Source of the DNA: an uncultured Lachnospiraceae bacterium | GTDB lineage: Bacteria > Bacillota > Clostridia > Lachnospirales > Lachnospiraceae | Length of the DNA: 60,253 nt | Direction: 5' to 3' | Assembly: GCA_910589105.1 (NCBI GenBank) | Contig: CAJUST010000012.1 | Coordinates: 1-60,253, forward strand | Shown here: piece after piece, positions 30,979-40,165 of the stretch | How positions within the stretch are numbered: position 1 is the first letter of the stretch | Layout: every line of letters begins with the position of its first letter | Notes under the pieces: model-generated | What the model was told of the DNA's origin: nothing | The model's input: only the letters and a program-made list of their open reading frames with translations | Database searches by the model: none | Position numbers and translations under genes: made by a program

Positions 30979-31989
30979 TTAGCTGGTTTCGCGTATCATT
31001 AGGCGGCAGGGGAGTTCTAAGCGGATATATTCGCGGTGCCCTTTATTTAAGCGGTCAATAAGCGTTAAAATTGCCATATGCGCCATATCTTCTTTGGGAA
31101 TCCGTACAGTAGTTAAGAGGGGGGACATATTGCTCGCTTCCCGTATATCGTCAATGGAGATAACGGCGGGGGCATAAATATGCTTTCGTTTCCGGCCGTT
31201 GCTTTCCTTCATGGCGTTTAGAAAACCGATTGCCGTGATGTCGTTTGCGCAAAATACTGCGGTCGGGAGTTTCGGGTTGGCGCGCAGAGTGTGGAAGGCT
31301 CGGTAGCCGTCGCTTTGGGTTTGGTTGGTTGGGATAATGTAGTCGTAGGCAAGGGGAAGGCTGTGGGCGGTTAAACATTCGTAATACCCCATGTAGCGGG
31401 CTTCCATATTACAGTCTCCAATATAGGCGATTTTCGTGTGGCCAAGCCCGATAAGATATTCGATTGCCATGTAGGCGGCTTTTGAACCGTTACAGATGAC
31501 TTCGTCCATTTTGTAGTCCATGGGGTTGCGGTCAATGGCGATTACGCCGGGGAACTGATGGATTAGGGATTCGGCAAGTTCAAAAGGGCATTTTCCTAAA
31601 ATCATAAGTCCGTCCGCCTGTGTTTGGTTTTTTAATGGCTGGCTGCGGGTGACGTCGGAGATATTTAAAATCTGGCCGACAATGCAGTTCATTTTTTGGA
31701 GTTCTGTCTCAATGCAGCGGAATAATTCGCAGAAGAAAGGGTCTTTATCGAGTGAGTCGTAACGGGCTAAGAGGATATCAATGACATAGGGTTTTGATAC
31801 ACCGGACTGGGGCATTCCCAGTTTTAAGTTTCGGGCGTTTAAATTGGGGGTATAGCCCAGTTTGCGGGCTGCCTGCCGGATTGCCTCCGTTTTAGCCGGA
31901 TCTTTGCATTGGTACTCGGGATTATTGAGCGCCCTTGAAACGGTAGCCGGAGAAACTCCGGCCATTTGGGCGATTTTTTTGATTGACAT
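30979..31989 (-). CDS. LacI-family transcriptional regulator
   Basis: This protein of 336 residues has the LacI headpiece at the start (MSIKKIAQMAGVSPATVSRA followed by LNNPEY), the hinge region near 45-60, and a periplasmic-binding-protein-like sensor domain with ADGLMILGKCPFELAESLIH and TAVFCANDITAIGFLNAMKE. The gene is the last of the ABC operon (14 bp after the permease). A 12-bp perfect palindrome with central CG, the LacI type, lies upstream of that operon, so autoregulation is likely. LacI control of a nitrate/sulfonate-type transporter is unusual. Confidence 0.92.
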   Translation of the reverse strand: MSIKKIAQMAGVSPATVSRALNNPEYQCKDPAKTEAIRQAARKLGYTPNLNARNLKLGMPQSGVSKPYVIDILLARYDSLDKDPFFCELFRCIETELQKMNCIVGQILNISDVTRSQPLKNQTQADGLMILGKCPFELAESLIHQFPGVIAIDRNPMDYKMDEVICNGSKAAYMAIEYLIGLGHTKIAYIGDCNMEARYMGYYECLTAHSLPLAYDYIIPTNQTQSDGYRAFHTLRANPKLPTAVFCANDITAIGFLNAMKESNGRKRKHIYAPAVISIDDIREASNMSPLLTTVRIPKEDMAHMAILTLIDRLNKGHREYIRLELPCRLMIRETS

Positions 31990-32003
31990 AGGACGTCCTT
32001 TCT

Positions 32004-32786
32004 TTATTTCTGCTCCAGAAGCCCCCGTTGTCTTAGGATATGATTTTCTAAAAGGGAAAAGATCCCTTTATCAATGAGGATTCCGATACAGATAATAATT
32101 AACATAACGCTCATCACCTGATTAATGTCCGCGAGGTCGCGTCCGACCATAAGCGTATAGCCAAGCCCGACGGAAGCGGACATCACCTCACCGGACATTA
32201 AGGCGCGCCATGCGAAAGACCACCCTTGTTTTAAGCCGGAAATAAAAGCGGGAAGGGCGGCGGGAAAGATGACGCGGCGGTAGAGGGCGAGAGGCTTTAC
32301 GCCCATGGTCTGCGCGGCTTTAATATAGATGGGAGGTATATTTTTAATTCCGCTTTCAATCGAGAGGGCGATTCCAAATGCGGAACCCATTACAATGACG
32401 AAAACGATTGCGCTTTCCGTCAATCCGAACCAGAGAATGGCAAACGGGACCCAGCAGATGCTAGGAAGGGTCTGTATGCCGAGTATCAGTGGCTTTAAGT
32501 TGCGTTCCAGATAGGAAAAGCGGATAATTAACGCCCCAAGGATCATTCCGATTAGAACGGCGATGAGAAACCCGCTTAAGGCGCGCAGTAAGCTGCTAGT
32601 GACGGCGGATAGCAGGGTTCCGTTTGAAGTAAGGGAGATCAGGCATTTAACCACGCCGGAGGGGTTGGGCGCGGCATAGGGTTTTATCAGTTTCAGCCAG
32701 TCACAGGCGGCAGTGTAAAAAAGCTGCCAGAGGAGAATTAGCCCGAGGAAAAAGAAAAGATTTCCAGCCAGTTTCTTTAGTTTCAT
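32004..32786 (-). CDS. ABC transporter permease (SsuC/TauC-like)
   Basis: This inner-membrane permease has 260 residues. The six-helix pattern and the EAA-loop region (KAAQTMGVKPLALYRRVIFP and AALPAFISGLKQGWSFAWRA) are typical of nitrate/sulfonate/bicarbonate transporters. The gene starts 2 bp after the ATPase gene and is followed by the LacI gene. Together with the ATPase and binding protein it forms a complete importer. Confidence 0.93.
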   Translation of the reverse strand: MKLKKLAGNLFFFLGLILLWQLFYTAACDWLKLIKPYAAPNPSGVVKCLISLTSNGTLLSAVTSSLLRALSGFLIAVLIGMILGALIIRFSYLERNLKPLILGIQTLPSICWVPFAILWFGLTESAIVFVIVMGSAFGIALSIESGIKNIPPIYIKAAQTMGVKPLALYRRVIFPAALPAFISGLKQGWSFAWRALMSGEVMSASVGLGYTLMVGRDLADINQVMSVMLIIICIGILIDKGIFSLLENHILRQRGLLEQK

Positions 32787-32788
32787 GT

Positions 32789-33571
32789 TTAAAAGACCTC
32801 CTCTTTGTCAAATTCTTCCGCCGCGGATTGTTTTGCGCTTAACTGCACTTGGGAGAGAATTTCCTTCCGCAGCGTGACAAAATCCGGATCTTCGATGTCG
32901 CGGGGGCGCTGAAATGGGATCGGTACGATTTTTTTGATCCGTCCCGGATTTTCTGCCATTACGACGACGCGGTCCGCGAAATAGACGGCTTCTTCCACGC
33001 TGTGCGTCACATATAAAATCGTTTTTCTGTTTTTTTCCCAAATGCTTTCCAATTCCGCGCGCAGAATGTGGATCGTCTGCTTGTCTAACGCGGAAAACGG
33101 CTCGTCCATTAATAAGAGTTTGCTGTCTAAAGCAAGCGCCCTTGCGAGGGCGGCGCGCTGTTTCATGCCGCCGGAAATTTCATGGATTTTATAATCTTTG
33201 TAATGATAGAGCCGCACCGTTTTTAAATAGGCTTCTGCAATTTCTTTTTGTTTTGCTTTCGTATGGCCTGCGGCTTCTAAGCCAAACATAACGTTTTCTA
33301 ACACAGTCAGCCATGGATAAAGAGCGGCTTCCTGAAACATAACGACGCGGTCTGCGCCCGGGCCTTTGACAGCGGCGCCGTCTAACGTAATGCTGCCCGA
33401 AGTCGGTTTATCAAGCCCCGCGACAAGGTTTAACAGGGTGGATTTCCCACAGCCAGACGGTCCGACAATACAGATAAACTCGCCCTTTTCCACAGTAAGG
33501 GAGATGTCTTTTAACGTTTCTTTTTTGGTGTTTGTAAAAGATTTATTGATTAAATTCAGTGTTAAATACAT
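32789..33571 (-). CDS. ABC transporter ATP-binding protein (SsuB/TauB-like)
   Basis: This 260-residue ATPase has Walker A GPSGCGKST (37-45), Q-loop MFQEAALYPWLTVLENVMFG, signature SGGMKQR, Walker B LLLMDEPFSALD and switch His (VTHSVEEAVYFADRV). The Q-loop form MFQE-LYPWL is usual for SsuB/TauB transporters. The start at 33571 has GGAGGAAAG before it, and the gene overlaps the end of the binding-protein gene by 29 bp. Confidence 0.93.
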   Translation of the reverse strand: MYLTLNLINKSFTNTKKETLKDISLTVEKGEFICIVGPSGCGKSTLLNLVAGLDKPTSGSITLDGAAVKGPGADRVVMFQEAALYPWLTVLENVMFGLEAAGHTKAKQKEIAEAYLKTVRLYHYKDYKIHEISGGMKQRAALARALALDSKLLLMDEPFSALDKQTIHILRAELESIWEKNRKTILYVTHSVEEAVYFADRVVVMAENPGRIKKIVPIPFQRPRDIEDPDFVTLRKEILSQVQLSAKQSAAEEFDKEEVF

Positions 33572-34538
33572 TTCTTTCCTCCGGTACAGAACTGATAAAC
33601 CCTTCTTCTTTGCTGATGTTGGCAAATGTCATAATGGCGTTGGTGTGAAGGGTTGTGTCGGCCGTCATGCGGGAAAATGCGCTCTCTAAGATGTCCGTAT
33701 CTATGGATTTTCCGGTTACGCCTTTAATCTCACTGTTGACGATTTCCTGCGCCTCTTTGGCATGTTCATTGATGAATAATGTGGCCTCTTCGTGCATTGC
33801 CAAAAAGTCTTTGACATATTCTGGATGCTTTTCCATAAAGTCCCCGTTTGCAATGACTACGGCTGTCGGGTAATTGCCTTCTAAAAAGAGTTCGTCATAG
33901 TCTAAAACCACTTCGGCGTTCCCGTTTTTCTCAATCGTCGCCCCCCATGGCTCTGGGACGACAGCGGCATCTACGCTTCCATTGTCCATTAAGTTTAAAA
34001 TATCGGCGTTTGAGCTTGCGCTGATGGTTACGTCCCCGCCCTTGTCAACCGGTTTTAATCCGTTTTCAGATAATAAGCTTAACAGGCATAAGTGCTGTGT
34101 GTTTCCAATCTGCGGGACAGCGACCTTTTTGCCGGCTAAATCTTTGGCAGACGAGATGCCGGAGCCTTTGCGCGCCAAGAGGACAGCGCCTGCGTTTGTG
34201 GCGTTTGAGATAATTTTTACGTCCCCGCTGGATTTAAAGTTGGCGTTGATGGCGGGGACAGGGCCGATATAGCCTAAATCAATTTCACCTGCAAATATGG
34301 CTTCGATTTCCGCCGGTCCGGCATTGAAAGAAGTCCAGCTTACATTGCAAGCGTCTTTCCAAGCTTCTTCTAATTTGCCTTGATTTTTTAAGATAAGCGC
34401 CTGTGTATGCGTGATATTCGGGAAGTATGCGATTCGTACGTTTAGTTTGTCATCGTCATTGGAACCGCATCCAGCCGTAAAAAGCAGGGCAATGAATGCG
34501 AGCGTGAGCGCAGTAATTTGTTTCCATGTTTTTTTCAT
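33543..34538 (-). CDS. ABC transporter substrate-binding lipoprotein (nitrate/sulfonate type)
   Basis: This protein of 331 residues has a lipoprotein signal ending in LLFTAGC (Cys24). The mature region shows VRIAYFPNITHTQALILKNQ, FNAGPAEIEAIFAGEIDLGY, IGPVPAINANFKSSGDVKII and GSVDAAVVPEPWG, the SsuA/aliphatic sulfonate binding-protein pattern. The ATG at 34538 follows AGGAGG. It is the first gene of a four-gene operon (binding protein, ATPase, permease, LacI). Sulfonate use would fit the sulfate activation genes at 48-51 kb, but the ligand cannot be read from the sequence. Confidence 0.92.
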   Translation of the reverse strand: MKKTWKQITALTLAFIALLFTAGCGSNDDDKLNVRIAYFPNITHTQALILKNQGKLEEAWKDACNVSWTSFNAGPAEIEAIFAGEIDLGYIGPVPAINANFKSSGDVKIISNATNAGAVLLARKGSGISSAKDLAGKKVAVPQIGNTQHLCLLSLLSENGLKPVDKGGDVTISASSNADILNLMDNGSVDAAVVPEPWGATIEKNGNAEVVLDYDELFLEGNYPTAVVIANGDFMEKHPEYVKDFLAMHEEATLFINEHAKEAQEIVNSEIKGVTGKSIDTDILESAFSRMTADTTLHTNAIMTFANISKEEGFISSVPEERNVFNTEFNQ

Positions 34539-34606
34539 AAGATATGGCCTCCTTTTGTTTGGTGACATTGTATCATCACTGAGTAAGAGGAAAACGGGTA
34601 AAATTT

Positions 34607-34618
34607 GAAAACGTTTTC
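34607..34618. promoter_or_regulatory. Palindromic LacI/CcpA-type operator
   Basis: GAAAACGTTTTC is a perfect palindrome with central CG, embedded in TTGAAAACGTTTTCTAA, 69 bp upstream of the binding-protein start. It fits the operon's own LacI protein. The half-site also resembles a CcpA cre box, so catabolite control is an alternative. Confidence 0.68.
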
Positions 34619-34625
34619 TAATGGG

Positions 34626-34650
34626 CGTTCCATGCTTTGGAACGTTTTTT
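34626..34650 (+). terminator. Plus-strand terminator-like hairpin in a divergent intergenic region
   Basis: CGTTCC (34626-34631) pairs with GGAACG (34639-34644), followed by six T. No plus-strand gene ends here. It lies beside the palindrome, so it may be a small RNA end or a protein-binding dyad. Confidence 0.45.
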
Positions 34651-34708
34651 GTTATTCTTTGCAAAATTGTGATAAAATATAAGGAAATGGGACACAGGGA
34701 GCGTAAAA

Positions 34709-35584
34709 ATGAAATTGAAATATTTGATTTATAAGAAAAGTGAATTTGAGCATGAAGGAGTTCTTTTGGACGGGTTTGCCCGTTTAAAAAAAGAGGCAAA
34801 GGCGTATGGCGTTCAGTCAGCGGCGTTTGGGGACGGCCCGCTTTGTTCGTCTATCAAATCAGAAGGGATAGAAGCGGACTGCGCATTGGCGCTTGCGGCA
34901 AGAGATGAGACGCTTGCAGAGGCAAAAGAGGGGAATGTGGCGGCGCTTGCCTTAAAAATCCCATTGTTTCCTAATGAGGGGCTCTATCAGTCGGATTTTC
35001 TGCGCGAAGGGTTTGAAGGGGTGGACATTTGGTTTTTAGAGAGGGTTTACCAGAGGGCGCATGGGATTCCATGGCGGGTAATTGAAACAAAACGGTGTTA
35101 TCTGGAGGAAATGACCGTGTTTGACCTGCCGGAATTATATATGCTTTATTCTGGGGCAGGCATGGCGGACTATCTGCCGCCGCTTCGCAGCCTTACAGAA
35201 GAAATCTGTTATGTAAAAACGGAGCTTACTCAAATGTACCGTTTTTTTGGGTATGGCTTTTGGCTTGCGCGCGACAGATTTACAGATGAGCTGATTGGAC
35301 GCGCCGGATTTTCGCATTTCTTTTTGGGAGAGGACTGTCTGTTAGAGATGGGATATGCCATTGCCGCTAAAAGAAGGCGGCAGGGGTATGCGTTTGAAAT
35401 CTGTGAAGCGATGCTTGCATACGCGAAAGGCATGGAATCCTGTTTTGACCGCGTAAATTGTTTTGTTCAGGAGGAAAATAAGCCTTCCCGCAATTTGTTA
35501 AAAAAACTGGGATTTGAATGGAAAGGAAAGCGGATTCGGGGGAATTGTGAGATGCTTTTGTATGAATATTTGCTGAATGTTTGA
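34709..35584 (+). CDS. GNAT family N-acetyltransferase
   Basis: This 291-residue protein has a GNAT domain in its C-terminal part (about 125-285): GYGFWLARDRFTDELIGRAG, LEMGYAIAAKRRRQGYAFEI (the acetyl-CoA binding RRxGxA-type motif) and NCFVQEENKPSRNLLKKLGF. The N-terminal 120 residues are not a known acetyltransferase part and resemble a phosphatase-like or HAD-like half (LDGFARLKKEAKAYGVQSAA). The substrate is unknown. The start at 34709 has GGGAGCG before it. Confidence 0.8.
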   Translation: MKLKYLIYKKSEFEHEGVLLDGFARLKKEAKAYGVQSAAFGDGPLCSSIKSEGIEADCALALAARDETLAEAKEGNVAALALKIPLFPNEGLYQSDFLREGFEGVDIWFLERVYQRAHGIPWRVIETKRCYLEEMTVFDLPELYMLYSGAGMADYLPPLRSLTEEICYVKTELTQMYRFFGYGFWLARDRFTDELIGRAGFSHFFLGEDCLLEMGYAIAAKRRRQGYAFEICEAMLAYAKGMESCFDRVNCFVQEENKPSRNLLKKLGFEWKGKRIRGNCEMLLYEYLLNV

Positions 35585-35625
35585 AAAAAAGGCATAAAAT
35601 AAAGCGAATTTTGTTTGTTTTAATA

Positions 35626-35654
35626 TTGTTTTTTTGTGCATAATTATTTATAAT
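35626..35654 (+). promoter_or_regulatory. Promoter of the rel block
   Basis: TTGTTT (35626-35631) and TATAAT (35649-35654) have 17-bp spacing in an AT-rich gap before rel. Confidence 0.6.
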
Positions 35655-35708
35655 ATTGGCTAATTATATCAGTAAATCCAAAAGATGGGTAGAGTGGGCG
35701 GTGAAGGA

Positions 35709-38015
35709 ATGGCAGAGTTTTCAAATGAGCAGTTAGAAAAAATGGTCAAAGAGTTTCAGGGGGTGGATCATAATATTCCTATCACGCAGGAGTTTGAGGA
35801 ACCGGAGAAATTATTCGTTGATTTGATAGAAAGCGTGAGGAAATACCATCCTTCGGCAAATATTTCCATGATTGCGAAAGCCTATCATGTTGCGGATGAG
35901 GCGCATAAAGGGCAGGCGCGTAAATCCGGTGAGCCGTATATTATCCATCCGCTTTGCGTCGCGATTATTTTAGCGGAGCTGGAGCTTGATAAAGAGACGA
36001 TTGTGGCGGGGCTTTTACATGACGTTGTGGAAGACACGGTAATGACGAATGAAGAAATAGCGGCGGAGTTTAGCGGTGAAGTGGCGCTGTTGGTGGACGG
36101 CGTGACAAAATTGGGGCAGTTTTCCTATGATGCGGATAAGCTTGAGATACAGGCGGAGAATTTACGGAAAATGTTCCTTGCAATGGCAAAAGATATCCGC
36201 GTCATTTTAATTAAACTTGCGGATCGGCTTCATAATATGCGGACGTTAAAATATATGCGGCCGGAGAAACAAAAGGAAAAGGCAAGGGAGACTATGGACA
36301 TCTATGCGCCGATTGCTCATCGCCTTGGCATTTCCAAAGTGAAGATTGAGCTGGACGATTTATCTTTGAAATATTTAGAGCCGGAAGCGTATTATGATTT
36401 GGTGCAGAAGGTGGCGTTAAAGAAGCATGTGCGTGACAAGTATGTGCGCACGCTTGTGGGAGACGTCAAAGAGCAGATGAAAGATGCGGGCATACAGGCG
36501 GACGTGTATGGAAGGGCAAAGCATTTTTTCAGCATATACAAAAAAATGGTCAATCAGGATAAAACGTTAGACCAGATTTTTGACTTATTTGCGATCCGCA
36601 TTATTGTGACCAGCCTTAAAGACTGTTATGCCGCGCTTGGCATTATCCATGAAATGTACCGCCCGATTCCGGGACGGTTTAAAGATTACATTGCAATGCC
36701 GAAACCAAATATGTACCAGTCGCTTCACACTTCTTTAATCGGGCCGGCGGGGCAGCCGTTTGAGATTCAGATCCGCACCTATGAAATGCACAGGACGGCG
36801 GAATACGGAATTGCCGCGCATTGGAAATACAAAGAAGGCAAGACGGGAATGAGCGGCGCGACACAGGAAGAAGAAAAGTTAAGCTGGCTGAGGGAAATTT
36901 TAGAATGGCAGCGGGATATGTCGGATAACCGCGAGTTTTTGACGCTGTTGAAAAGCGATTTGGATTTGTTTTCCGATACGGTCTATTGTTTTACGCCGCT
37001 TGGAGATGTGAAAACGCTTCCAGCGGGCTCGACGCCGATTGATTTTGCATACAGCATCCATTCAGCGGTCGGGAATAAAATGATAGGCGCAAAGGTCAAT
37101 GGACGGCTTGTGACGATCGATTATGTCATTCAAAACGGCGACAGGATAGAAGTGATTACTTCCCAAAATTCAAAGGGGCCAAGCCGCGACTGGTTAAATA
37201 TTGTAAAGAGCACACAGGCGAAGACGAAGATTAACCAGTGGTTCCGCAGTGAATTTAAGGAAGGGAATATTTTAAAGGGCAAGGAACTGATGGCTTTGTG
37301 CTGTAAGGCAAAGGGCATTCAGTTGTCTGATATAAATAAACCAGAGTATCAGGAAAAAATTCTAAGGAAATACGGGTTTTCTGACTGGGATTCCGCGATG
37401 GCGACAGTAGGCCACGGCGGAATCAAGGAAAGCCAGATTGTCAACCGTATGTATGAAGAATACAAAAAGGATCATGCGGCAGAGCTTACGGATCAGGATA
37501 TTTTAAATACGGTGTCTGCGCAGGGGCATGAAAAAGCAGAGCGGGAATGTTTAAGGAGCGGCATTATCGTAAAGGGGATCTATGATGTGGCGGTTCATTT
37601 TTCGAAGTGCTGCAGTCCGGTTCCCGGCGATGAGATTGTAGGTTATGTGACACGGGGAAGGGGCGTTTCCATTCACCGTACAGACTGCGTTAATATGATG
37701 TGCCTTTCCGAGACGGAAAGAGAGCGTTTAATCGATGCGGAATGGCAGAAAGGCGCAGAGGAAGGCGAGAGTGGTCTGTATATGGCGGGGCTTAAGATAT
37801 ATGGAAATAACCGTACAGGGCTTTTGGTGGACATAACAAAGATATTTACAGAGCGTTCCATAGACATCAGCGGGATTCATTCAAAGACGAATAAACAGGA
37901 TGTTGCAACGATTGAAATTTCATTTTGCGTCAAAGGACGGGAGGAGCTTACAAAACTGATTGACAAAATACGGCAGGTGGAAAGCGTCATAGACATTGAG
38001 CGGACGACAGGCTGA
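35709..38015 (+). CDS. rel: Bifunctional (p)ppGpp synthetase/hydrolase (RelA/SpoT)
   Basis: This protein of 768 residues makes and degrades (p)ppGpp, the stringent-response signal. The HD hydrolase part includes GEPYIIHPLCVAIILAELEL and LLHDVVEDT (about 101-109). The synthetase is near 285-390 (DLFAIRIIV, then YIAMPKPNMYQSLHTSLIGP). The TGS domain (YCFTPLGDVKTLPAGSTPID) starts near 425, and a C-terminal ACT domain ends the protein (GLLVDITKIFTERSIDISGI). Translation may begin at 35709 or eight codons upstream at 35685. It heads the rel–MBL–hemZ–hisS–aspS block. Confidence 0.96.
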   Translation: MAEFSNEQLEKMVKEFQGVDHNIPITQEFEEPEKLFVDLIESVRKYHPSANISMIAKAYHVADEAHKGQARKSGEPYIIHPLCVAIILAELELDKETIVAGLLHDVVEDTVMTNEEIAAEFSGEVALLVDGVTKLGQFSYDADKLEIQAENLRKMFLAMAKDIRVILIKLADRLHNMRTLKYMRPEKQKEKARETMDIYAPIAHRLGISKVKIELDDLSLKYLEPEAYYDLVQKVALKKHVRDKYVRTLVGDVKEQMKDAGIQADVYGRAKHFFSIYKKMVNQDKTLDQIFDLFAIRIIVTSLKDCYAALGIIHEMYRPIPGRFKDYIAMPKPNMYQSLHTSLIGPAGQPFEIQIRTYEMHRTAEYGIAAHWKYKEGKTGMSGATQEEEKLSWLREILEWQRDMSDNREFLTLLKSDLDLFSDTVYCFTPLGDVKTLPAGSTPIDFAYSIHSAVGNKMIGAKVNGRLVTIDYVIQNGDRIEVITSQNSKGPSRDWLNIVKSTQAKTKINQWFRSEFKEGNILKGKELMALCCKAKGIQLSDINKPEYQEKILRKYGFSDWDSAMATVGHGGIKESQIVNRMYEEYKKDHAAELTDQDILNTVSAQGHEKAERECLRSGIIVKGIYDVAVHFSKCCSPVPGDEIVGYVTRGRGVSIHRTDCVNMMCLSETERERLIDAEWQKGAEEGESGLYMAGLKIYGNNRTGLLVDITKIFTERSIDISGIHSKTNKQDVATIEISFCVKGREELTKLIDKIRQVESVIDIERTTG

Positions 38016-38030
38016 TAAGGGAGAATAGAG

Positions 38031-38663
38031 ATGGCAGGACTTCGTGTAGAACAATATACAGTAGGGCCGGTAATGACGAATTGTTATTTCGCGGTCAATG
38101 AGGAGACAAAGGAGATGTTTGTGGTAGATCCGGGAGACGCCGCAGAAGCTTTGGCTGCAAAAATCAAAGAGCAGGGGCTTACGCCTGTCGCTGTGCTTTT
38201 GACGCATGGGCATTTTGACCATGCGGCTGCCGCGGGGGACATTGCGGAGGCGTTTGGGATTCCCATTTATGCGCATGAGCGGGAGAAAAAGACGCTTGAA
38301 ACGCCTGAAATTAATCTTTGCGGCATGATTGGGGAGACGGGCGCCGTCTACCATGCGGATATTTATGTAAAAGACGGCGATTGCTTGGATTTGGCGGGTT
38401 TTTCGGTTCAGGTCATTCATACGCCGGGGCATACGAAAGGCGGATGCTGTTATTATATCGAAAAAGAGCAGGCTCTGTTTGCAGGCGATACGCTGTTTTT
38501 TGAGTCGGTTGGAAGGACGGATTTTCCGGAAGGCAGCGCGTTAGAGCTATTGCATTCCATTCATGAGAAATTGATGCCGCTTGCAGGACAGACGAAAGTT
38601 TATACAGGGCATAACGATACGACTACGATAGGGTGGGAACGGCAGCACAACCCGTTTCTTTAG
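38031..38663 (+). CDS. MBL-fold metallo-hydrolase (glyoxalase II-like)
   Basis: This enzyme of 210 residues has the metal-binding motif THGHFDHAA near 62-70, HTPGHTKGGCCYYI, FAGDTLFFESVGRTDFPEGS and the final histidine in YTGHNDTTTIG. This YcbL/GloB-like type is regularly found next to rel in Firmicutes. The substrate is likely a thioester, but it is not proven. It follows rel by 15 bp and precedes hemZ by 11 bp. Confidence 0.93.
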   Translation: MAGLRVEQYTVGPVMTNCYFAVNEETKEMFVVDPGDAAEALAAKIKEQGLTPVAVLLTHGHFDHAAAAGDIAEAFGIPIYAHEREKKTLETPEINLCGMIGETGAVYHADIYVKDGDCLDLAGFSVQVIHTPGHTKGGCCYYIEKEQALFAGDTLFFESVGRTDFPEGSALELLHSIHEKLMPLAGQTKVYTGHNDTTTIGWERQHNPFL

Positions 38664-38674
38664 GAGAGTATAAG

Positions 38675-40129
38675 ATGATTGCGGTAAAACTGAACAGGGC
38701 AGATTTTGAATACGATATTTACTCTTTAGTGAAAGCGTTTTTTCCGGCGGAGGAGGTAACCGTCAGCGTGGGGGAAAAGGCGGACAAAGAGGCAATATCG
38801 TTTCGTATTGTTACGAATTACCTGCAGGATAGGTTTGAAGTATGGCTTAAGGAGCCGCAAGAAGATACGCCAAAACATAAACTTTCGGTGGAAACGGATT
38901 TTTCAGATAGAAAAGAAACGAAAAACCGTTTGAAGCGGGCGTATTATGAGATTTTATCAAACTATTCGAAAAAAACGCTTCCATGGGGGACTTTAACGGG
39001 AATCCGTCCGGTTAAAATTCCGATGGGTTTTTTGAAAGAAGGAAAAGACGAAGCGCAGATCCGGCGTTATATGAAAGAGACGCACTTCGTGTCAGATGAA
39101 AAAATAAAGTTAAGCATGGATGTGGCGAAACGGGAATTAGCCCTATTAAGCAGACTGGATTGTGAAACGGGCTACAGCCTGTATATCGGGATTCCGTTCT
39201 GCCCAAGCGCATGTTTGTACTGCTCTTTTACCTCATATCCGCTTTCGGCGTGGGAAAGCCGGATAGATGAGTATTTAGAGGCGCTTAGCAGGGAGATATT
39301 GTTTGCGGCAGGCTATTTTAAGGGAAAACATTTAAATGCTGTATATATTGGCGGAGGAACGCCCACGACGCTTGGGGCGGCGCAGCTAAAACGGCTTGTG
39401 TCAATGGTTTTTGAGCATTTTGATATGTCGCATTGTCTGGAATTTACTGTCGAGGCGGGAAGGCCGGACAGCATTACTAGGGAGAAACTGTTGGCGTTAA
39501 AGGAAGAAGGCGTAACGAGGATTTCAATAAACCCGCAGACGATGAAAGATGATACGCTAAAGATCATTGGCAGGCGCCATACGGCAAAACAGACGGAAGA
39601 ACAGTTTTATTTGGCAAGGAGCCTTGGGTTTGACAATATCAATATGGATTTGATTGCAGGATTGCCAAATGAGACGCTTTTTGACGTTACACATACCATG
39701 CAAAAGATTGCCGCTTTGCATCCGGACAATTTGACAGTCCATTCCCTTGCGTTAAAACGCGCGGCAAAGCTTAGTATGTTTCGGGAAGAATATCAGGATC
39801 TGACATTTGAAAACACACAAGAGACGATTGCGGTTACCGCGGATTATGCAAAGCAAATGGGCATGGAGCCGTACTATCTCTACCGGCAGAAAAACATGGC
39901 GGGCAATTTTGAGAATGTCGGTTACGCCACAGAGGGGAAAGAAGGGATATATAATGTTTTGGCAATGGAGGAGAAACAGACCGTCATAGCCTGCGGAGCA
40001 GGCAGCATTTCAAAACGCGTCTATCCCGACGGCAGCGTAAAAAGATGTGAAAACGTAAAAGACGTTACCCAGTATATTGGGAGAATCGACGAGATGATAG
40101 AGAGAAAAAGACAACTGTTTGGCGGTTAA
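38675..40129 (+). CDS. hemZ: Coproporphyrinogen III dehydrogenase-like radical SAM protein HemZ
   Basis: This protein of 484 residues has the radical SAM cluster motif FCPSACLYCSF (C-x3-C-x2-C) near 175-185, preceded by an N-terminal domain characteristic of HemZ (WGTLTGIRPVKIPMGFLKEG). YIGGGTPTTLGAAQLKRLV and FTVEAGRPDSIT follow. The start at 38675 has TAGGAGAG before it. HemZ proteins lie near hisS and rel in many Clostridia. Heme synthesis is not evident here, so it may act on another substrate. Confidence 0.93.
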   Translation: MIAVKLNRADFEYDIYSLVKAFFPAEEVTVSVGEKADKEAISFRIVTNYLQDRFEVWLKEPQEDTPKHKLSVETDFSDRKETKNRLKRAYYEILSNYSKKTLPWGTLTGIRPVKIPMGFLKEGKDEAQIRRYMKETHFVSDEKIKLSMDVAKRELALLSRLDCETGYSLYIGIPFCPSACLYCSFTSYPLSAWESRIDEYLEALSREILFAAGYFKGKHLNAVYIGGGTPTTLGAAQLKRLVSMVFEHFDMSHCLEFTVEAGRPDSITREKLLALKEEGVTRISINPQTMKDDTLKIIGRRHTAKQTEEQFYLARSLGFDNINMDLIAGLPNETLFDVTHTMQKIAALHPDNLTVHSLALKRAAKLSMFREEYQDLTFENTQETIAVTADYAKQMGMEPYYLYRQKNMAGNFENVGYATEGKEGIYNVLAMEEKQTVIACGAGSISKRVYPDGSVKRCENVKDVTQYIGRIDEMIERKRQLFGG

Positions 40130-40165
40130 GAACAGGACAAACAGAACAAAATTGGAGGAAATTAC

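Noticed and set aside
34607..34618. Assigning the palindrome only to CcpA
   Set aside because: It resembles a cre half-site, but the operon carries its own LacI protein, so local control was preferred; both remain possible.
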